A program made the position numbers and the translations under genes. This document shows positions 46,526 to 55,973 of a DNA stretch of 64,000 nt, piece by piece (position 1 is the stretch's first letter; the number at the start of each line of letters is the position of its first letter). The stretch comes from Rhodoferax fermentans (lineage in GTDB: Bacteria; Pseudomonadota; Gammaproteobacteria; Burkholderiales; Burkholderiaceae_C). Under the pieces are notes generated by a model that worked only from the letters and a program-made list of their open reading frames with translations, made no database searches and was not told where the DNA came from. The stretch is from contig NZ_MTJN01000002.1 in NCBI RefSeq assembly GCF_002017865.1, positions 806,001 through 870,000 of the forward strand, in the 5' to 3' direction.

Positions 46526-47533
46526 ATGGGTATCGATCTCCCCCTGATCTGGCTGCTGATCATCGGCTTTGGCGTGATGATGTATGTGATCGCCGACGGC
46601 TTCGACCTCGGGATCGGGATTCTGTTTCCGCTCGTCACAGACCGCAGCCACCGCGACGCGATGGTCAACACCGTGGCACCGGTGTGGGACGGCAACGAAA
46701 CCTGGCTGGTGCTGGGTGGCGCTGCGCTCATGGCGGCTTTTCCCAAGGCCTACGCCATTTTGCTCAGCGCGTTTTATGTGCCCCTCATCCTCATGCTGCT
46801 CGGCTTGATCTGGCGCGGCGTGTCTTTCGAGTTCCGTTTCAAGGCCGACGAGACCCACAAACCCTTCTGGGACAAAGCCTTCATGCTGGGCTCCTTCGTG
46901 ACGGCCTTCTGCCAAGGCGCCATCCTCGGGGCCTTTATCAGCGGCATCGAGATCGTCGACGGCAACGCGGTGTATGGGGTCATGGACTGGTTGACACCGT
47001 TTTCGGTCTTCACGGGCTTAGGGGTTGTGATCGCGTATGCGCTCTTGGGATCAACCTGGCTCATTCTCAAAACCGAAGGTGATTTACAACGACAAATGAT
47101 CCAGATCACCAAACCCGCCACGTTTGCCTTGTTGGCGGCCATCGCCACGGCCTCGATTTGGACACCTTTGGCACACCCAGACATTGCCGGGCGCTGGTTC
47201 AGCCAACCCAACATCTGGTTTTTTGTGCCGGTGCCTGTTCTTGTGGCACTGGCCACCTATTACATCCTGCACACACTCAACAACGACCCACACGCTGGCC
47301 CGTTCATCTGGTCGCTGCTGCTGATTTTTCTGGGTTACAGCGGGTTTGTGATCAGCATCTGGCCCAACATCGTGCCGCCGTCCCTGTCCATCTGGGCGGC
47401 AGCCGCGCCGCCGCAAAGCATGGGCTTCGCCTTGGTGGGGGCGCTGCTGATCATCCCGATGATTCTTGGTTATTCCGCCTGGGCTTATTACGTGTTTCGG
47501 GGCAAAGTCAAGGTGGGTGAGGGGTACCACTGA
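46526..47533 (+). CDS. cioB: Cytochrome bd quinol oxidase subunit II
   Basis: The 335 residues form eight or nine helices, starting DLPLIWLLIIGFGVMMYVIADGFDLGIGILFP and holding WDGNETWLVLGGAALMAAFPKAYA, the CydB/CioB signature. It is 15 bases after cioA with a good AAGGAAG ribosome site. Together with CioA and the following small subunit it makes the oxidase, likely expressed when oxygen is low or respiration is inhibited. Confidence 0.93.
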   Translation: MGIDLPLIWLLIIGFGVMMYVIADGFDLGIGILFPLVTDRSHRDAMVNTVAPVWDGNETWLVLGGAALMAAFPKAYAILLSAFYVPLILMLLGLIWRGVSFEFRFKADETHKPFWDKAFMLGSFVTAFCQGAILGAFISGIEIVDGNAVYGVMDWLTPFSVFTGLGVVIAYALLGSTWLILKTEGDLQRQMIQITKPATFALLAAIATASIWTPLAHPDIAGRWFSQPNIWFFVPVPVLVALATYYILHTLNNDPHAGPFIWSLLLIFLGYSGFVISIWPNIVPPSLSIWAAAAPPQSMGFALVGALLIIPMILGYSAWAYYVFRGKVKVGEGYH

Positions 47534-47683
47534 ATGGCGAATCCGCCCACACCCACCCAAGCTCGCGAAACCCTGCGGCGGGTCGGCTGGCTGATCCTGA
47601 TCTGGGCCTGCAGTGTTGCAGGGCTAGGTGTTGTTGCGCTGGGTATGCGCCTGCTCATGAGCTGGGCGGGCATGACGCGTTGA
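47534..47683 (+). CDS. DUF2474 small subunit of the cio oxidase
   Basis: A 49-residue single-helix protein. A basic N-terminal (ARETLRRVGW) precedes one transmembrane helix (LILIWACSVAGLGVVALGMRLL). It starts directly after the cioB stop. DUF2474 genes commonly end CioAB operons and are thought to act as CydX-like accessory subunits. Confidence 0.8.
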   Translation: MANPPTPTQARETLRRVGWLILIWACSVAGLGVVALGMRLLMSWAGMTR

Positions 47684-47740
47684 GCCAGCGCAGCGCTGTG
47701 TGCTGAGGCACCGGGCAGCGCCACCCTGCTCGGCAGCGGC

Positions 47741-48928
47741 TCAGTCCAGCAGCGCCGCGTAGACCATGTCGCGGAACAACATGCGGTAGTACTCACGCTG
47801 GTTCGGGGCCTGCAACATCAAGCAGGCAAACATGTCCAGCGCCGGATCGACAAAAAACGAGGTGCCAGCCAGCCCACCCCAGAAATAGGTGCCCACCGAA
47901 CCCGGCACCGGCGCCACACCCAGGTGTTTGCGCACCGCAAAACCCAGGCCAAAACCGTGCCCGGCGGGCAACAGCGCACGAGAGCCACCCGGTGCCACCG
48001 GGATGTCACCCAGGTGGTCGGTGGTCATGAAGTCCACCGTGCGCGGGCCCAGCAGGCGCACACCGTCGAGTTCACCGCGGTTCAGCAAAAAATGCAGAAA
48101 ACGTGCGTAGTCCTGCGCGGTGGAGATCAGGCCACCACCGCCCGAGGCCAGTGTCGCGTCGGTACGCACGTCGATCACCTTCATCTGCAGGCCACCATCG
48201 GGGTCGCGGGCAAAGGGTTCGGCAATGTGGTCGTGAAATTCGGGCGGCACGGTGAAGGCGGTGTTGGGCATACGCAGTGGCTCAAACAACTGCTCTTGTA
48301 AAAACTGCTGCAGCGGCTGCGCGCTGATCACCTCGATGACGCGGCCCAGCACATCGGTGGCACGGCTGTACTCAAACATCTGGCCGGGCTGGTACATCAG
48401 CGGCAGCGCGGCAAGTTGTTGGGTGAAATCGGCCAGGCTGCGATCGCGTGAACCCAGGCGCAGCTGCGCGTACTGGCGCTGCACCGGGCCGCTGCCGAGA
48501 AACTCGTAGGTCAGGCCGGCCGTGTGGCGCAGCAGGTCGTGCACCGTGGCGTCACGCATCACCGGCTGCAGCTCGGTGGCCTCACCGTTCATCGCCACGT
48601 TTTGCTGCGCAAATTCGGGCAGGTATTTGGCCACCGGGTCGGCCAGCAACAGGCGTCCCTGCTCCACCAGCATCATGGCCGCCACCGACACAATCGGTTT
48701 GGTCATCGAGTAGATGCGAAAACGCGCATCGTTGTGCATGGCTTCACCGGTGCGCGGGTTGAGCTGGCCGACGCTGTCCATCAAGGCCAGCTTGCCGTGG
48801 CGTGCCACCACGGCCACCGCGCCGGGCAGGCGTTGGTCAGCCACCTCACGCTGCAGAACAGCCATCAGGCGCGCCAGGCGCTCGCTGCTCAGCCCCACTT
48901 TTTCAGGAGAAACGTTTTGAAGAGTCAT
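47741..48928 (-). CDS. Serine hydrolase of the beta-lactamase/EstB family
   Basis: The 395 residues show the class C/penicillin-binding fold: the SxxK motif in FRIYSMTKPIVSVAAMM, the YxN-type residue in YSRATDVLGRVIE, and the third motif region near HGFGLGFAVRK. No signal peptide is apparent, so an esterase role inside the cell is likely. A palindromic repeat sits next to its start. Confidence 0.9.
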   Translation of the reverse strand: MTLQNVSPEKVGLSSERLARLMAVLQREVADQRLPGAVAVVARHGKLALMDSVGQLNPRTGEAMHNDARFRIYSMTKPIVSVAAMMLVEQGRLLLADPVAKYLPEFAQQNVAMNGEATELQPVMRDATVHDLLRHTAGLTYEFLGSGPVQRQYAQLRLGSRDRSLADFTQQLAALPLMYQPGQMFEYSRATDVLGRVIEVISAQPLQQFLQEQLFEPLRMPNTAFTVPPEFHDHIAEPFARDPDGGLQMKVIDVRTDATLASGGGGLISTAQDYARFLHFLLNRGELDGVRLLGPRTVDFMTTDHLGDIPVAPGGSRALLPAGHGFGLGFAVRKHLGVAPVPGSVGTYFWGGLAGTSFFVDPALDMFACLMLQAPNQREYYRMLFRDMVYAALLD

Positions 48929-48929
48929 A

Positions 48930-48982
48930 TCAAAAATATAGCTATAGGCCCTTTATAAATAAGGGCTAGAGGTCAAAATGGC
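48930..48982 (+). repeat. Palindromic repeat, intergenic copy L
   Basis: AATATAGCTATAGGCC, CTTTATAAATAAGGGCTAG and AGGTCAAAATGGC. It shows the family order clearly, between the hydrolase start and the channel gene. Confidence 0.85.
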
Positions 48983-49076
48983 GTAAAAATCAAAAATCCG
49001 CAGCATGCATCTTGCGTCAAGGTATTGTGACGACAGGACGGTGTGGGACCTCTCGCTCAGACCAAATTGGCGCGGC

Positions 49077-49946
49077 TCACTCCTGCGCCGCGCCGTCATG
49101 TTCATAACGGGGCAGGCTGGCGCCGCAGTGGCGGCAATAGCGGGCGTCGGGCATGTGCCCTTCGGTCAGGCACACATGGCAGGTGCGGGTGGTGGTGGCT
49201 GCGCGGCGCGCGTAGGTCATCTCGGCGGTGACGATGCCGGTGGGCACCGCCAGTGTGCCCCAACCCAGCAACATCATGAGCGAGGCAATCAGCCGCCCCA
49301 GATCGGTCTTGGGCGTGATGTCGCCAAAACCCACGGTGGTCATGGTGGTGATGGCCCAGTAGACCGAGGTCGGGATACTGGTGAAACCATTGGCCGGACC
49401 CTCCACCACGTACATCAGGGTGCCAATCACCAGCACAATCATTAACACCGCTGCCAGAAACACCGCAATCTTGCGGCGACTCGCTCGCAGGGCCTGGCCA
49501 ATTGCCTGGTACTCGGACACATAGGCGGTGAGTTTGAAGATCCGAAACACCCGCAGCAAACGCAGAACACGCACGTCGATCAGCGCCCCCACCTCGGGTA
49601 CCAGCAGAGCCAGGTAGGTGGGCAACAGCGCCAGCAGGTCAATCACCCCGTAAAAACTGAGCACATAACGCCAGGGATGGCGCACGCAGGCCAGCCGCGC
49701 CAGGTACTCCACCGTGAAGATCAGGGTGAAAAACCACTCGGCAGGGGTGAACAGGTGGTGGTAAGCCAGGTTGATGCTGTGCACACTGTCAGCCACCACC
49801 ACCGCCACGCTGGTCAGGATGACAGCAATCAGCACCTGGTCAAACAGCCGTCCGGCACGGGTGTCGGCCTCAAAAATGATGGTGTAGAGCCGCAGCCGCC
49901 AGCCTTCCAGTGGTTTACCCAGGATTTCTGCTTTGGATGAGGGCAC
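49077..49946 (-). CDS. Voltage-gated-type K+ channel with C-terminal zinc ribbon
   Basis: The 289 residues form a six-helix channel. Helix S4 has arginines spaced as in LRLLRVFRIFKL, the selectivity filter is TTVGFGDITPKT, and S6 follows as LGRLIASLMMLLGWGTLAVPTGIVTAEM. Unusually, the C-terminal end has CHVC and CRHC pairs in a zinc-ribbon pattern. The zinc ribbon might sense metal, redox state or a partner; this is an inference. The ATG is the only good start. Confidence 0.88.
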   Translation of the reverse strand: MPSSKAEILGKPLEGWRLRLYTIIFEADTRAGRLFDQVLIAVILTSVAVVVADSVHSINLAYHHLFTPAEWFFTLIFTVEYLARLACVRHPWRYVLSFYGVIDLLALLPTYLALLVPEVGALIDVRVLRLLRVFRIFKLTAYVSEYQAIGQALRASRRKIAVFLAAVLMIVLVIGTLMYVVEGPANGFTSIPTSVYWAITTMTTVGFGDITPKTDLGRLIASLMMLLGWGTLAVPTGIVTAEMTYARRAATTTRTCHVCLTEGHMPDARYCRHCGASLPRYEHDGAAQE

Positions 49947-50007
49947 GGTTTACCTTGTGGTGGTTGCGAAAACGCCGATTTTGCACTGCCTGAACCCACC
50001 GCCCCAC

Positions 50008-50025
50008 ATGGCACGCTTACTGCTT
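50008..50025 (+). promoter_or_regulatory. Strong sigma-54 promoter match for aapJQMP
   Basis: ATGGCACGCTTACTGCTT matches consensus TGGCACG and has GC exactly 10 bases after GG, then TGCT. The predicted start near 50035 leaves a leader of about 150 bases. This suits NtrC-regulated amino-acid uptake. Confidence 0.7.
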
Positions 50026-50185
50026 GTTACACCGTCATCAGTCAGGGTGTGAATCACCTCTACTTGCTGGTTTGCTCACGTAAACCCGGATGCCTTTCGA
50101 AATATGCACTGCTAGAGTGCATCGCTTGGCGGCAATGTGGGGCACGCCTCCTGAAACCCTTTTCATCAACCGGAGATCTTCACCT

Positions 50186-51220
50186 ATGCGTATCAGCACT
50201 GTAAAAACACTGGCAGTGATTGCCACAGCCATCGGCACGTTGACAGCCCTTCCCGCGCATGCGGGTAAAACCCTGGACAGCATCAAGTCACGTGGTCAGG
50301 TGATCTGTGGTGTCAACACCGGCCTGGCAGGTTTTGGCGCTGCCGACTCTGCCGGCAAATGGACCGGGCTGGATGTGGATGTGTGCCGCGCTGTGGCGGC
50401 GGCCGTGCTGGGTGATGCAGAAAAGGTGAAGTACGTGCCGCTGAACGCACAACAGCGCTTCACCGCGCTGCAGTCCGGCGAAGTGGATGTGTTGTCACGC
50501 AACACCACCTTCACCCTGACACGTGATGCTTCCCTGGGCCTGAACCTGACCGCTGTAACCTACTACGACGGCCAGGGTTTCATGGTGCCGGTCAAGAGCA
50601 AGATCAAGAGTGCGACCCAGCTCAAGGGCCAGACCGTGTGTGTGCAGTCCGGCACCACCACCGAGAAAAACCTGACCGATTACTCCAAGGCCAAGGGCCT
50701 GGGCATCAAACCGGTGGTGTTTGAACAACTCGAAGCCGCTGAAAACGCCTACTTCACCGGCCGTTGCATCGCCTACACCACCGACGCCTCTGGCCTGGCA
50801 TCCACCCGCAACAAGGTGGCCAAGGTGCCGGCAGACCACATCATCCTGCCCGAGCTGATTTCCAAGGAACCCCTGGGCCCGATGGTGCGCCGCGGTGACG
50901 ACGAGTGGTATGCCATTGTGAAGTGGGTGATTTATGGCCTGCTCGAAGCGGAGGAGTACGGCGTGACCCAGGCCAATGTCGACTCGCTCAAGACCAGCAG
51001 CACCGATCCGGTGGTCAAGCGTATTCTGGGTACCTCGGAAGATACCGGCAAACTGCTGGGCCTGGACAAAGAATGGATGGCCCGTGCGATCAAGGCCACC
51101 GGCAACTACGGTGAAATTTTTGAGCGCAATGTCGGCCCCAAATCGGCATTGGGCTTGCCCCGTGGTGTCAATAACCAGTGGAACAAAGGCGGCCTGATGT
51201 ACGCCTACCCGGTTCGCTGA
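50186..51220 (+). CDS. aapJ: General L-amino-acid ABC transporter binding protein
   Basis: A signal peptide (MRISTVKTLAVIATAIGTL) cleaved near AHAG leads a 344-residue family 3 binding protein: LDSIKSRGQVICGVNTGLAGFGAAD, GLDVDVCRAVAAAVLGD, QRFTALQSGEVDVLSRNTTFTLTRD and the C-terminal RGVNNQWNKGGLMYAYPVR. This is the AapJ/BztA type, used for broad amino-acid uptake. ATG 50186 opens the signal peptide; an upstream frame adds 32 unlike residues. Confidence 0.93.
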   Translation: MRISTVKTLAVIATAIGTLTALPAHAGKTLDSIKSRGQVICGVNTGLAGFGAADSAGKWTGLDVDVCRAVAAAVLGDAEKVKYVPLNAQQRFTALQSGEVDVLSRNTTFTLTRDASLGLNLTAVTYYDGQGFMVPVKSKIKSATQLKGQTVCVQSGTTTEKNLTDYSKAKGLGIKPVVFEQLEAAENAYFTGRCIAYTTDASGLASTRNKVAKVPADHIILPELISKEPLGPMVRRGDDEWYAIVKWVIYGLLEAEEYGVTQANVDSLKTSSTDPVVKRILGTSEDTGKLLGLDKEWMARAIKATGNYGEIFERNVGPKSALGLPRGVNNQWNKGGLMYAYPVR

Positions 51221-51237
51221 TCGACTGTCTGTCACGC

Positions 51238-51283
51238 TGCGCCGCTTGATGTCGCACCTGCGATGCCTGCGGCGCATTTTTTT
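51238..51283 (+). terminator. Terminator-like hairpin between aapJ and aapQ
   Basis: Stem TGCGCCGC/GCGGCGCA (8 bp) followed by seven T's, starting 18 bases after the aapJ stop. It should partly stop transcription so that more binding protein than permease is made. Confidence 0.75.
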
Positions 51284-51342
51284 AGGCATTCCCTACCTGC
51301 CACACGTGGCTTCCATTCCAAGGCCTGCGGGCAAGAAGCACC

Positions 51343-52518
51343 ATGAGTTCTGACACCCCTCCCTCTCACCACCACTGGTCGTGGCGCAGCCAGGCGTTTC
51401 GCGGCATCGTCTACCAGGTGCTGGCCGTTGTGGCCATTGTGGCCGTGGTCTGGTTCCTGGCCCACAACACCCTGGTCAACATGCGGGTGCGCGGCATCCA
51501 GAGTGGTTTTGATTTTCTGAGCCAGGCCGCCGGTTTTGACATCGGTGAAAGCCTGTACCCCTTTGACTCCGAACAACCCTACTGGCAGGCGTTTCTGGTC
51601 GGTGTGACCAACACCCTGCGGGTGGCCATTGTGGGCATCATCCTGTCGACGGTGTTGGGCACCTTGCTGGGTATCGGGCGCTTCTCGCGCAACGCACTGG
51701 TGCGTGGCGTCTGCCTGTCGTATGTGGAAGCCTTTCGCAACATCCCGGTGCTGCTGCAATTGCTGATGTGGTACGTGATCCTGACCGAGGTCTTGCCCTC
51801 GGCAGACGTGGCCTGGCAAGTTGGCGACTTCTTTTTGTCCAAGGGTGGTTTGAACTACCCGATTCCCGTGTGGGCGGCTGGCCAACTCTGGGCCGCCTTT
51901 GGTCTGCTGGCTGGGGTGGCGCTGGTGCTGCTGTACCGACGCTGGGCCAAACGCCAGTTTGAAGCCACGGGGCAATTGCGCAGTGCGTTCTGGGTGCCGG
52001 TGCTGATCTTGGTCGCCTGCAGCCTGGCGGGCTGGGCCCTGGGTGGTGCCCCCACCGAACTGAACCGCCCTGTCAAGGGGGATTTTGCGATTGAGAATGG
52101 CGGTGCCCTGACGCCCGAGTTTCTGGCGGTGCTGATTGGCCTGACGCTCTACACCGCGTCCTTCATTGCCGAGGTGGTGCGCGGAGGTATTGCTTCGGTG
52201 CCACGCGGCCAGGGTGAAGCGGCCTCGGCGCTGGGTCTGTCGCAACAACAGGAAATGCGCCTGGTGATGCTGCCGCAGGCGCTGCGGGTGATCATCCCGC
52301 CGCTGACCAACCAGTACCTGAACCTGACCAAAAATTCCTCGCTGGCCGTGGCCATTGGTTACCCCGATGTGGTGTCGATTGCCAACACCGCGCTGAACCA
52401 GACCGGCCGCGCGGTGGAATGTATCTCGCTGGTGATGCTGGTGTACCTGATCACCTCACTGGGCACCTCGCTGCTGATGGGCTGGTACAACAGCCGCGCG
52501 GCGATCAAAGAGCGTTGA
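51343..52518 (+). CDS. aapQ: General L-amino-acid ABC transporter permease
   Basis: A 391-residue inner-membrane protein. A long insertion between the first helices carries a periplasmic loop (AAGFDIGESLYPFDSEQPYWQAF) typical of AapQ/BztB, and the EAA loop is GEAASALGLSQQQEMRLVMLPQALRVIIPP. It pairs with AapM. It lies 122 bases after aapJ with a terminator-like hairpin between. Confidence 0.93.
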   Translation: MSSDTPPSHHHWSWRSQAFRGIVYQVLAVVAIVAVVWFLAHNTLVNMRVRGIQSGFDFLSQAAGFDIGESLYPFDSEQPYWQAFLVGVTNTLRVAIVGIILSTVLGTLLGIGRFSRNALVRGVCLSYVEAFRNIPVLLQLLMWYVILTEVLPSADVAWQVGDFFLSKGGLNYPIPVWAAGQLWAAFGLLAGVALVLLYRRWAKRQFEATGQLRSAFWVPVLILVACSLAGWALGGAPTELNRPVKGDFAIENGGALTPEFLAVLIGLTLYTASFIAEVVRGGIASVPRGQGEAASALGLSQQQEMRLVMLPQALRVIIPPLTNQYLNLTKNSSLAVAIGYPDVVSIANTALNQTGRAVECISLVMLVYLITSLGTSLLMGWYNSRAAIKER

Positions 52519-52533
52519 ACAGGACAACACCAA

Positions 52534-53637
52534 ATGACCTCAACCACTTTTCAACCGATTGCACCGCGCCCTGCGCCGGTCAACTCCGAAGGCCCGCTGG
52601 CCTGGATCAAGAGCAACTTGCTGGCCGACTGGAAAACCAGCCTGGGCACCTTCGTGATTGGCGGCTTGCTGCTGTGGCTGCTGCCCCAGGCCATCCACTG
52701 GGCACTGATCTCCGCCAGCTGGTCGCCTCACTACGAGGTCTGCCATGCCGAAGGTGTCGGCGCCTGCTGGGGCGTGATTTCCGAGAAGTACCGCATCATC
52801 CTGTTTGGCCGTTACCCGTATGAAGAACAGTGGCGGCCCTTGATTGCCACCATTTTGCTGACCGGCTTGCTGGTGGTGAGTTGTATGCGCAGCTTCTGGA
52901 AAGCCTGGCTGCCGCTGCTTTGGCTGGCCGTGTTGGCGGTGTTTTTTGCACTGATGTACGGCAAGGTGTTTGGCCTGACCCAGGTCGACACCGACCGCTG
53001 GGGAGGCCTGCCGCTGACCATTCTGCTGTCCTCGCTGTCCCTGGTGCTGTGTTTCCCGATTGCCCTGCTGGTGGCACTGGGCCGACGCTCCAAGCTGCCG
53101 GCCATCCGCAGCTTCTGCACCATTTATGTCGAACTGATCCGTGGTGTGCCGCTGATCTCGGTGCTGTTCATGGCCTCGTTCATGTTCCCGCTGTTCATGC
53201 CCCAGGGCACGCAGATTGATGTGCTGGTGCGTGTGCTGGTCGGTATCACACTGTTTGCGGCGGCCTACATGGCCGAAGTGATCCGCGGTGGCCTGCAGGC
53301 CATTCCCAAAGGCCAGGTCGAGGCCGCCGCCACGCTGGGGCTGAGCTACTGGCAGACACAACGCATGATTGTGCTGCCGCAGGCGCTGGCGATGGTGGTG
53401 CCAGGCATCATGAACAACTTCATCTCCACCTTCAAGGACACCTCGCTGGTGACCATCGTGAGCCTGTACGAGCTGACCGGTGCGCTCAAACTCGGTGTCA
53501 ACTCCGATGCCAACTGGCGTCCTTACATCATCGAAGGCTACTTCTTCATTGCGCTGATCTACTTTGTGTTCTGTTTCTCCATGTCCCGCTACAGCCGTTG
53601 GGTGGAAAAACAGGTCAACAAGAGCAAGCTGCGCTGA
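52534..53637 (+). CDS. aapM: General L-amino-acid ABC transporter permease
   Basis: The 367 residues start with a cytoplasmic tail then helices; the EAA loop is [30 protein letters not shown]. It forms the channel with AapQ. The aapQ stop is 15 bases upstream. Typical AapM length and order support the call. Confidence 0.93.
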   Translation: MTSTTFQPIAPRPAPVNSEGPLAWIKSNLLADWKTSLGTFVIGGLLLWLLPQAIHWALISASWSPHYEVCHAEGVGACWGVISEKYRIILFGRYPYEEQWRPLIATILLTGLLVVSCMRSFWKAWLPLLWLAVLAVFFALMYGKVFGLTQVDTDRWGGLPLTILLSSLSLVLCFPIALLVALGRRSKLPAIRSFCTIYVELIRGVPLISVLFMASFMFPLFMPQGTQIDVLVRVLVGITLFAAAYMAEVIRGGLQAIPKGQVEAAATLGLSYWQTQRMIVLPQALAMVVPGIMNNFISTFKDTSLVTIVSLYELTGALKLGVNSDANWRPYIIEGYFFIALIYFVFCFSMSRYSRWVEKQVNKSKLR

Positions 53638-53663
53638 TTTTCCCCATTCAACCAAACACCACC

Positions 53664-54422
53664 ATGGCTGAAACCAACACCACCTCCCCCATCATCACGT
53701 TTGACAAAGTCAACAAGTGGTACGGCAACAACTTCCATGTGTTGCGCGACATTGACCTGAGCGTGGCCAAGGGCGAACGCATTGTCATCTGTGGCCCCTC
53801 AGGCTCAGGCAAATCAACACTGATCCGCTGCATCAACCGGCTCGAAGAACACCAGCAAGGCCACCTGATCGTGGATGGTGTGGAACTCACCGACGACATC
53901 AAGGCGATTGACCAGGTGCGCAAAGAAGTCGGCATGGTGTTCCAGCAGTTCAACCTGTTCCCACACCTCACCGTGCTGGAAAACCTGACCTTGTCACCGA
54001 TGTGGGTCGGCAAGATCCCCAAAAAAGAGGCCGAGGAAAAGGCCATGGTCCAGCTCAAACGGGTGCGTATTGCCGAACAGGCGCACAAATACCCGCTGCA
54101 GCTCTCGGGCGGCCAACAGCAGCGTGTGGCGATTGCGCGGGCCCTGTGCCTCAAACCCAAGATCATGCTGTTTGACGAACCCACCAGCGCACTCGACCCC
54201 GAGATGATCAAGGAAGTGCTCGACGTGATGATTGCCATGGCCAGCGAGGGCATCACCATGCTGTGTGTCACCCATGAAATGGGGTTTGCCAAGGCGGTGG
54301 CCGACCGTGTGATCTTCATGGACCAAGGCCAGATCGTTGAGCAGAACAACCCGCACGACTTCTTCAACAACCCGCAAAGTGAACGCAGCAAGGACTTCTT
54401 GTCGAAGATTCTGGGGCATTGA
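53664..54422 (+). CDS. aapP: General L-amino-acid ABC transporter ATPase
   Basis: The 252 residues show Walker [10 protein letters not shown], signature [15 protein letters not shown], Walker [15 protein letters not shown] and switch region [17 protein letters not shown]. It closes the aapJQMP unit. ATG 53664 is chosen over an upstream start that would extend into aapM. Confidence 0.94.
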   Translation: MAETNTTSPIITFDKVNKWYGNNFHVLRDIDLSVAKGERIVICGPSGSGKSTLIRCINRLEEHQQGHLIVDGVELTDDIKAIDQVRKEVGMVFQQFNLFPHLTVLENLTLSPMWVGKIPKKEAEEKAMVQLKRVRIAEQAHKYPLQLSGGQQQRVAIARALCLKPKIMLFDEPTSALDPEMIKEVLDVMIAMASEGITMLCVTHEMGFAKAVADRVIFMDQGQIVEQNNPHDFFNNPQSERSKDFLSKILGH

Positions 54423-54566
54423 GCGCACGCTTATTAGCCGCGTAAATCACGCTTGACTTGGATTGATCCAGGTGGTGCATGCTCGCACCGAAAGTGTGCA
54501 GACAGTAAGATCGCAGGTTCAGGGGCCGCATGGCGCCTGAAACCTTCGCAACTTCTGATCAATCAC

Positions 54567-55718
54567 ATGCAAACCTCTACTTCCTCCGCTGCTTCGCTCA
54601 CCCTGACAGCTGCTGCTGTGCTGGCCCTGAGCTCCTCCCTGGCGCATGCGCAAGACGTGCAAACCGTACGCATCGCCCACGCTGGCCCGACCTCGGGTGG
54701 TATTGCCCACATTGGCAAGGACACAGAAAACGGCGTGCGCATGGCGATTGATGACATCAATGCCCAGGCGCTGGTGATTGGTGGCAAGAAGATCAAGTTT
54801 GAACTGGCCCCGGAAGATGACGCCGGTGACCCGCGCCAAGCCACTGCCGTGGCGCAAAAGTTATGTGACTCCAAAGTGGCGGGTGTGGTGGGCCATTTGC
54901 AATCGGGCACCACCATCCCGGCTTCGAGCATCTACAACAAATGTGGCATTCCCCACATCACCGCTGCTGCCACCAACCCGGACGTGACCAAGCGCGGCTT
55001 CAACACCACCTACCGCCTGATCGCCAACGACAACTCGCTGGGTGCAGCCCTGGCTTATTTTGCCAACGACACACTCAAGATCAAGACGGTGGCGGTGATT
55101 GACGACCGCACCGCCTACGGTCAGGGTCTGGCCGATGTGTTCAAGGCCACCGCCGAACAACGTGGTGTGCAAGTGGTTGCCAACGAGTACACCACAGACA
55201 AAGCCACGGACTTCACCGCCATCCTGACCTCGATCAAGAGCAAGAAGCCCGACGCCATTTTCTACGGCGGCCTGGACGCCCAAGCCGGCCCGCTGCTGCG
55301 CCAGATGATGCAACTGGGCCTGCCCAATGTGAAACTGTTTGGTGGTGACGCCTTGTGCACCGAAAAACTGCCCGAACTCGCCAGCCTGTCCGACAACCTG
55401 GTCAACGTGACCTGCGCCACCGGCGGCGCCTCGGTGCAGAAAATGCAGGGTGGCCCTGAATGGAAAAAGCGCTACGACGCACGTTTCCCAGGCCAGTTCC
55501 AGATCTACAGCCCCTACGCTTATGACGCCACCTTTGTGCTGGTGGACGCGATGAAGCGCGCCAACTCGGTTGACCCGCAGGTCTATGTGCCTTTCCTGAG
55601 CAAGACACAGTTCAAGGGCATCACCGCCAACATCGCTTTCACCCCCAAGGGTGAACTGAGCACCCCGGCGGTCACACTCTACAGCTTCAAGGGCAAAGCA
55701 CGTGTTGCGCTGAACTGA
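54567..55718 (+). CDS. Branched-chain amino-acid ABC transporter binding protein, orphan
   Basis: The 383 residues are a LivJ-type Leu/Ile/Val binding protein with a signal peptide (ending LAHAQD). It has the type I fold with IAHAGPTSGGIAHIGKDTENGV, GVVGHLQSGTTIPASSIY and the hinge motif RTAYGQGLADVF. No LivHMGF genes follow; a terminator lies right after it, so it must serve a transporter encoded elsewhere. ATG 54567 opens the signal peptide. Confidence 0.93.
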   Translation: MQTSTSSAASLTLTAAAVLALSSSLAHAQDVQTVRIAHAGPTSGGIAHIGKDTENGVRMAIDDINAQALVIGGKKIKFELAPEDDAGDPRQATAVAQKLCDSKVAGVVGHLQSGTTIPASSIYNKCGIPHITAAATNPDVTKRGFNTTYRLIANDNSLGAALAYFANDTLKIKTVAVIDDRTAYGQGLADVFKATAEQRGVQVVANEYTTDKATDFTAILTSIKSKKPDAIFYGGLDAQAGPLLRQMMQLGLPNVKLFGGDALCTEKLPELASLSDNLVNVTCATGGASVQKMQGGPEWKKRYDARFPGQFQIYSPYAYDATFVLVDAMKRANSVDPQVYVPFLSKTQFKGITANIAFTPKGELSTPAVTLYSFKGKARVALN

Positions 55719-55753
55719 TCCGCCCGCCCCACTACCCAGTGGGGCTCCCCAAA

Positions 55754-55796
55754 AAAAAATGCGCTGTTGTCCCAACCGGGCGGCAGCGCATTTTTT
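55754..55796. terminator. Strong bidirectional terminator after the Liv-type gene
   Basis: Arms AAAAAATGCGCTG and CAGCGCATTTTTT form a 13-bp stem with a 17-base loop. The A-run and T-run make it effective on both strands. Confidence 0.85.
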
Positions 55797-55819
55797 GGCT
55801 GAGCGGTGCACGGCCAAAC

Positions 55820-55871
55820 AATCAAATAAAGAGCATTGAGCCCTTATAGATCAAGGGCTACAGGCCTATTT
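55820..55871 (+). repeat. Palindromic repeat, intergenic copy M
   Basis: GAGCATTGAGCCCTTA, TAGATCAAGGGCTAC and AGGCCTATTTCGCC. The stem is AGCCCTT/AAGGGCT. Confidence 0.8.
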
Positions 55872-55973
55872 CGCCATAAACAGAATGCCATCCAGAGTGA
55901 TGGCTAGCGACCAGTTGATGCCGTTTGGTCCACCAGACCTCAAGTCTGCGAGCTCTGTGCCGATGACATCTGT

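Noticed and set aside
54423..54566. NtrC or sigma-54 site upstream of the Liv-type binding protein
   Set aside because: A GGTGC-N6-GCACC palindrome is present but has the opposite orientation to the NtrC consensus, and no GG-N10-GC pair with a good -24 box was found.
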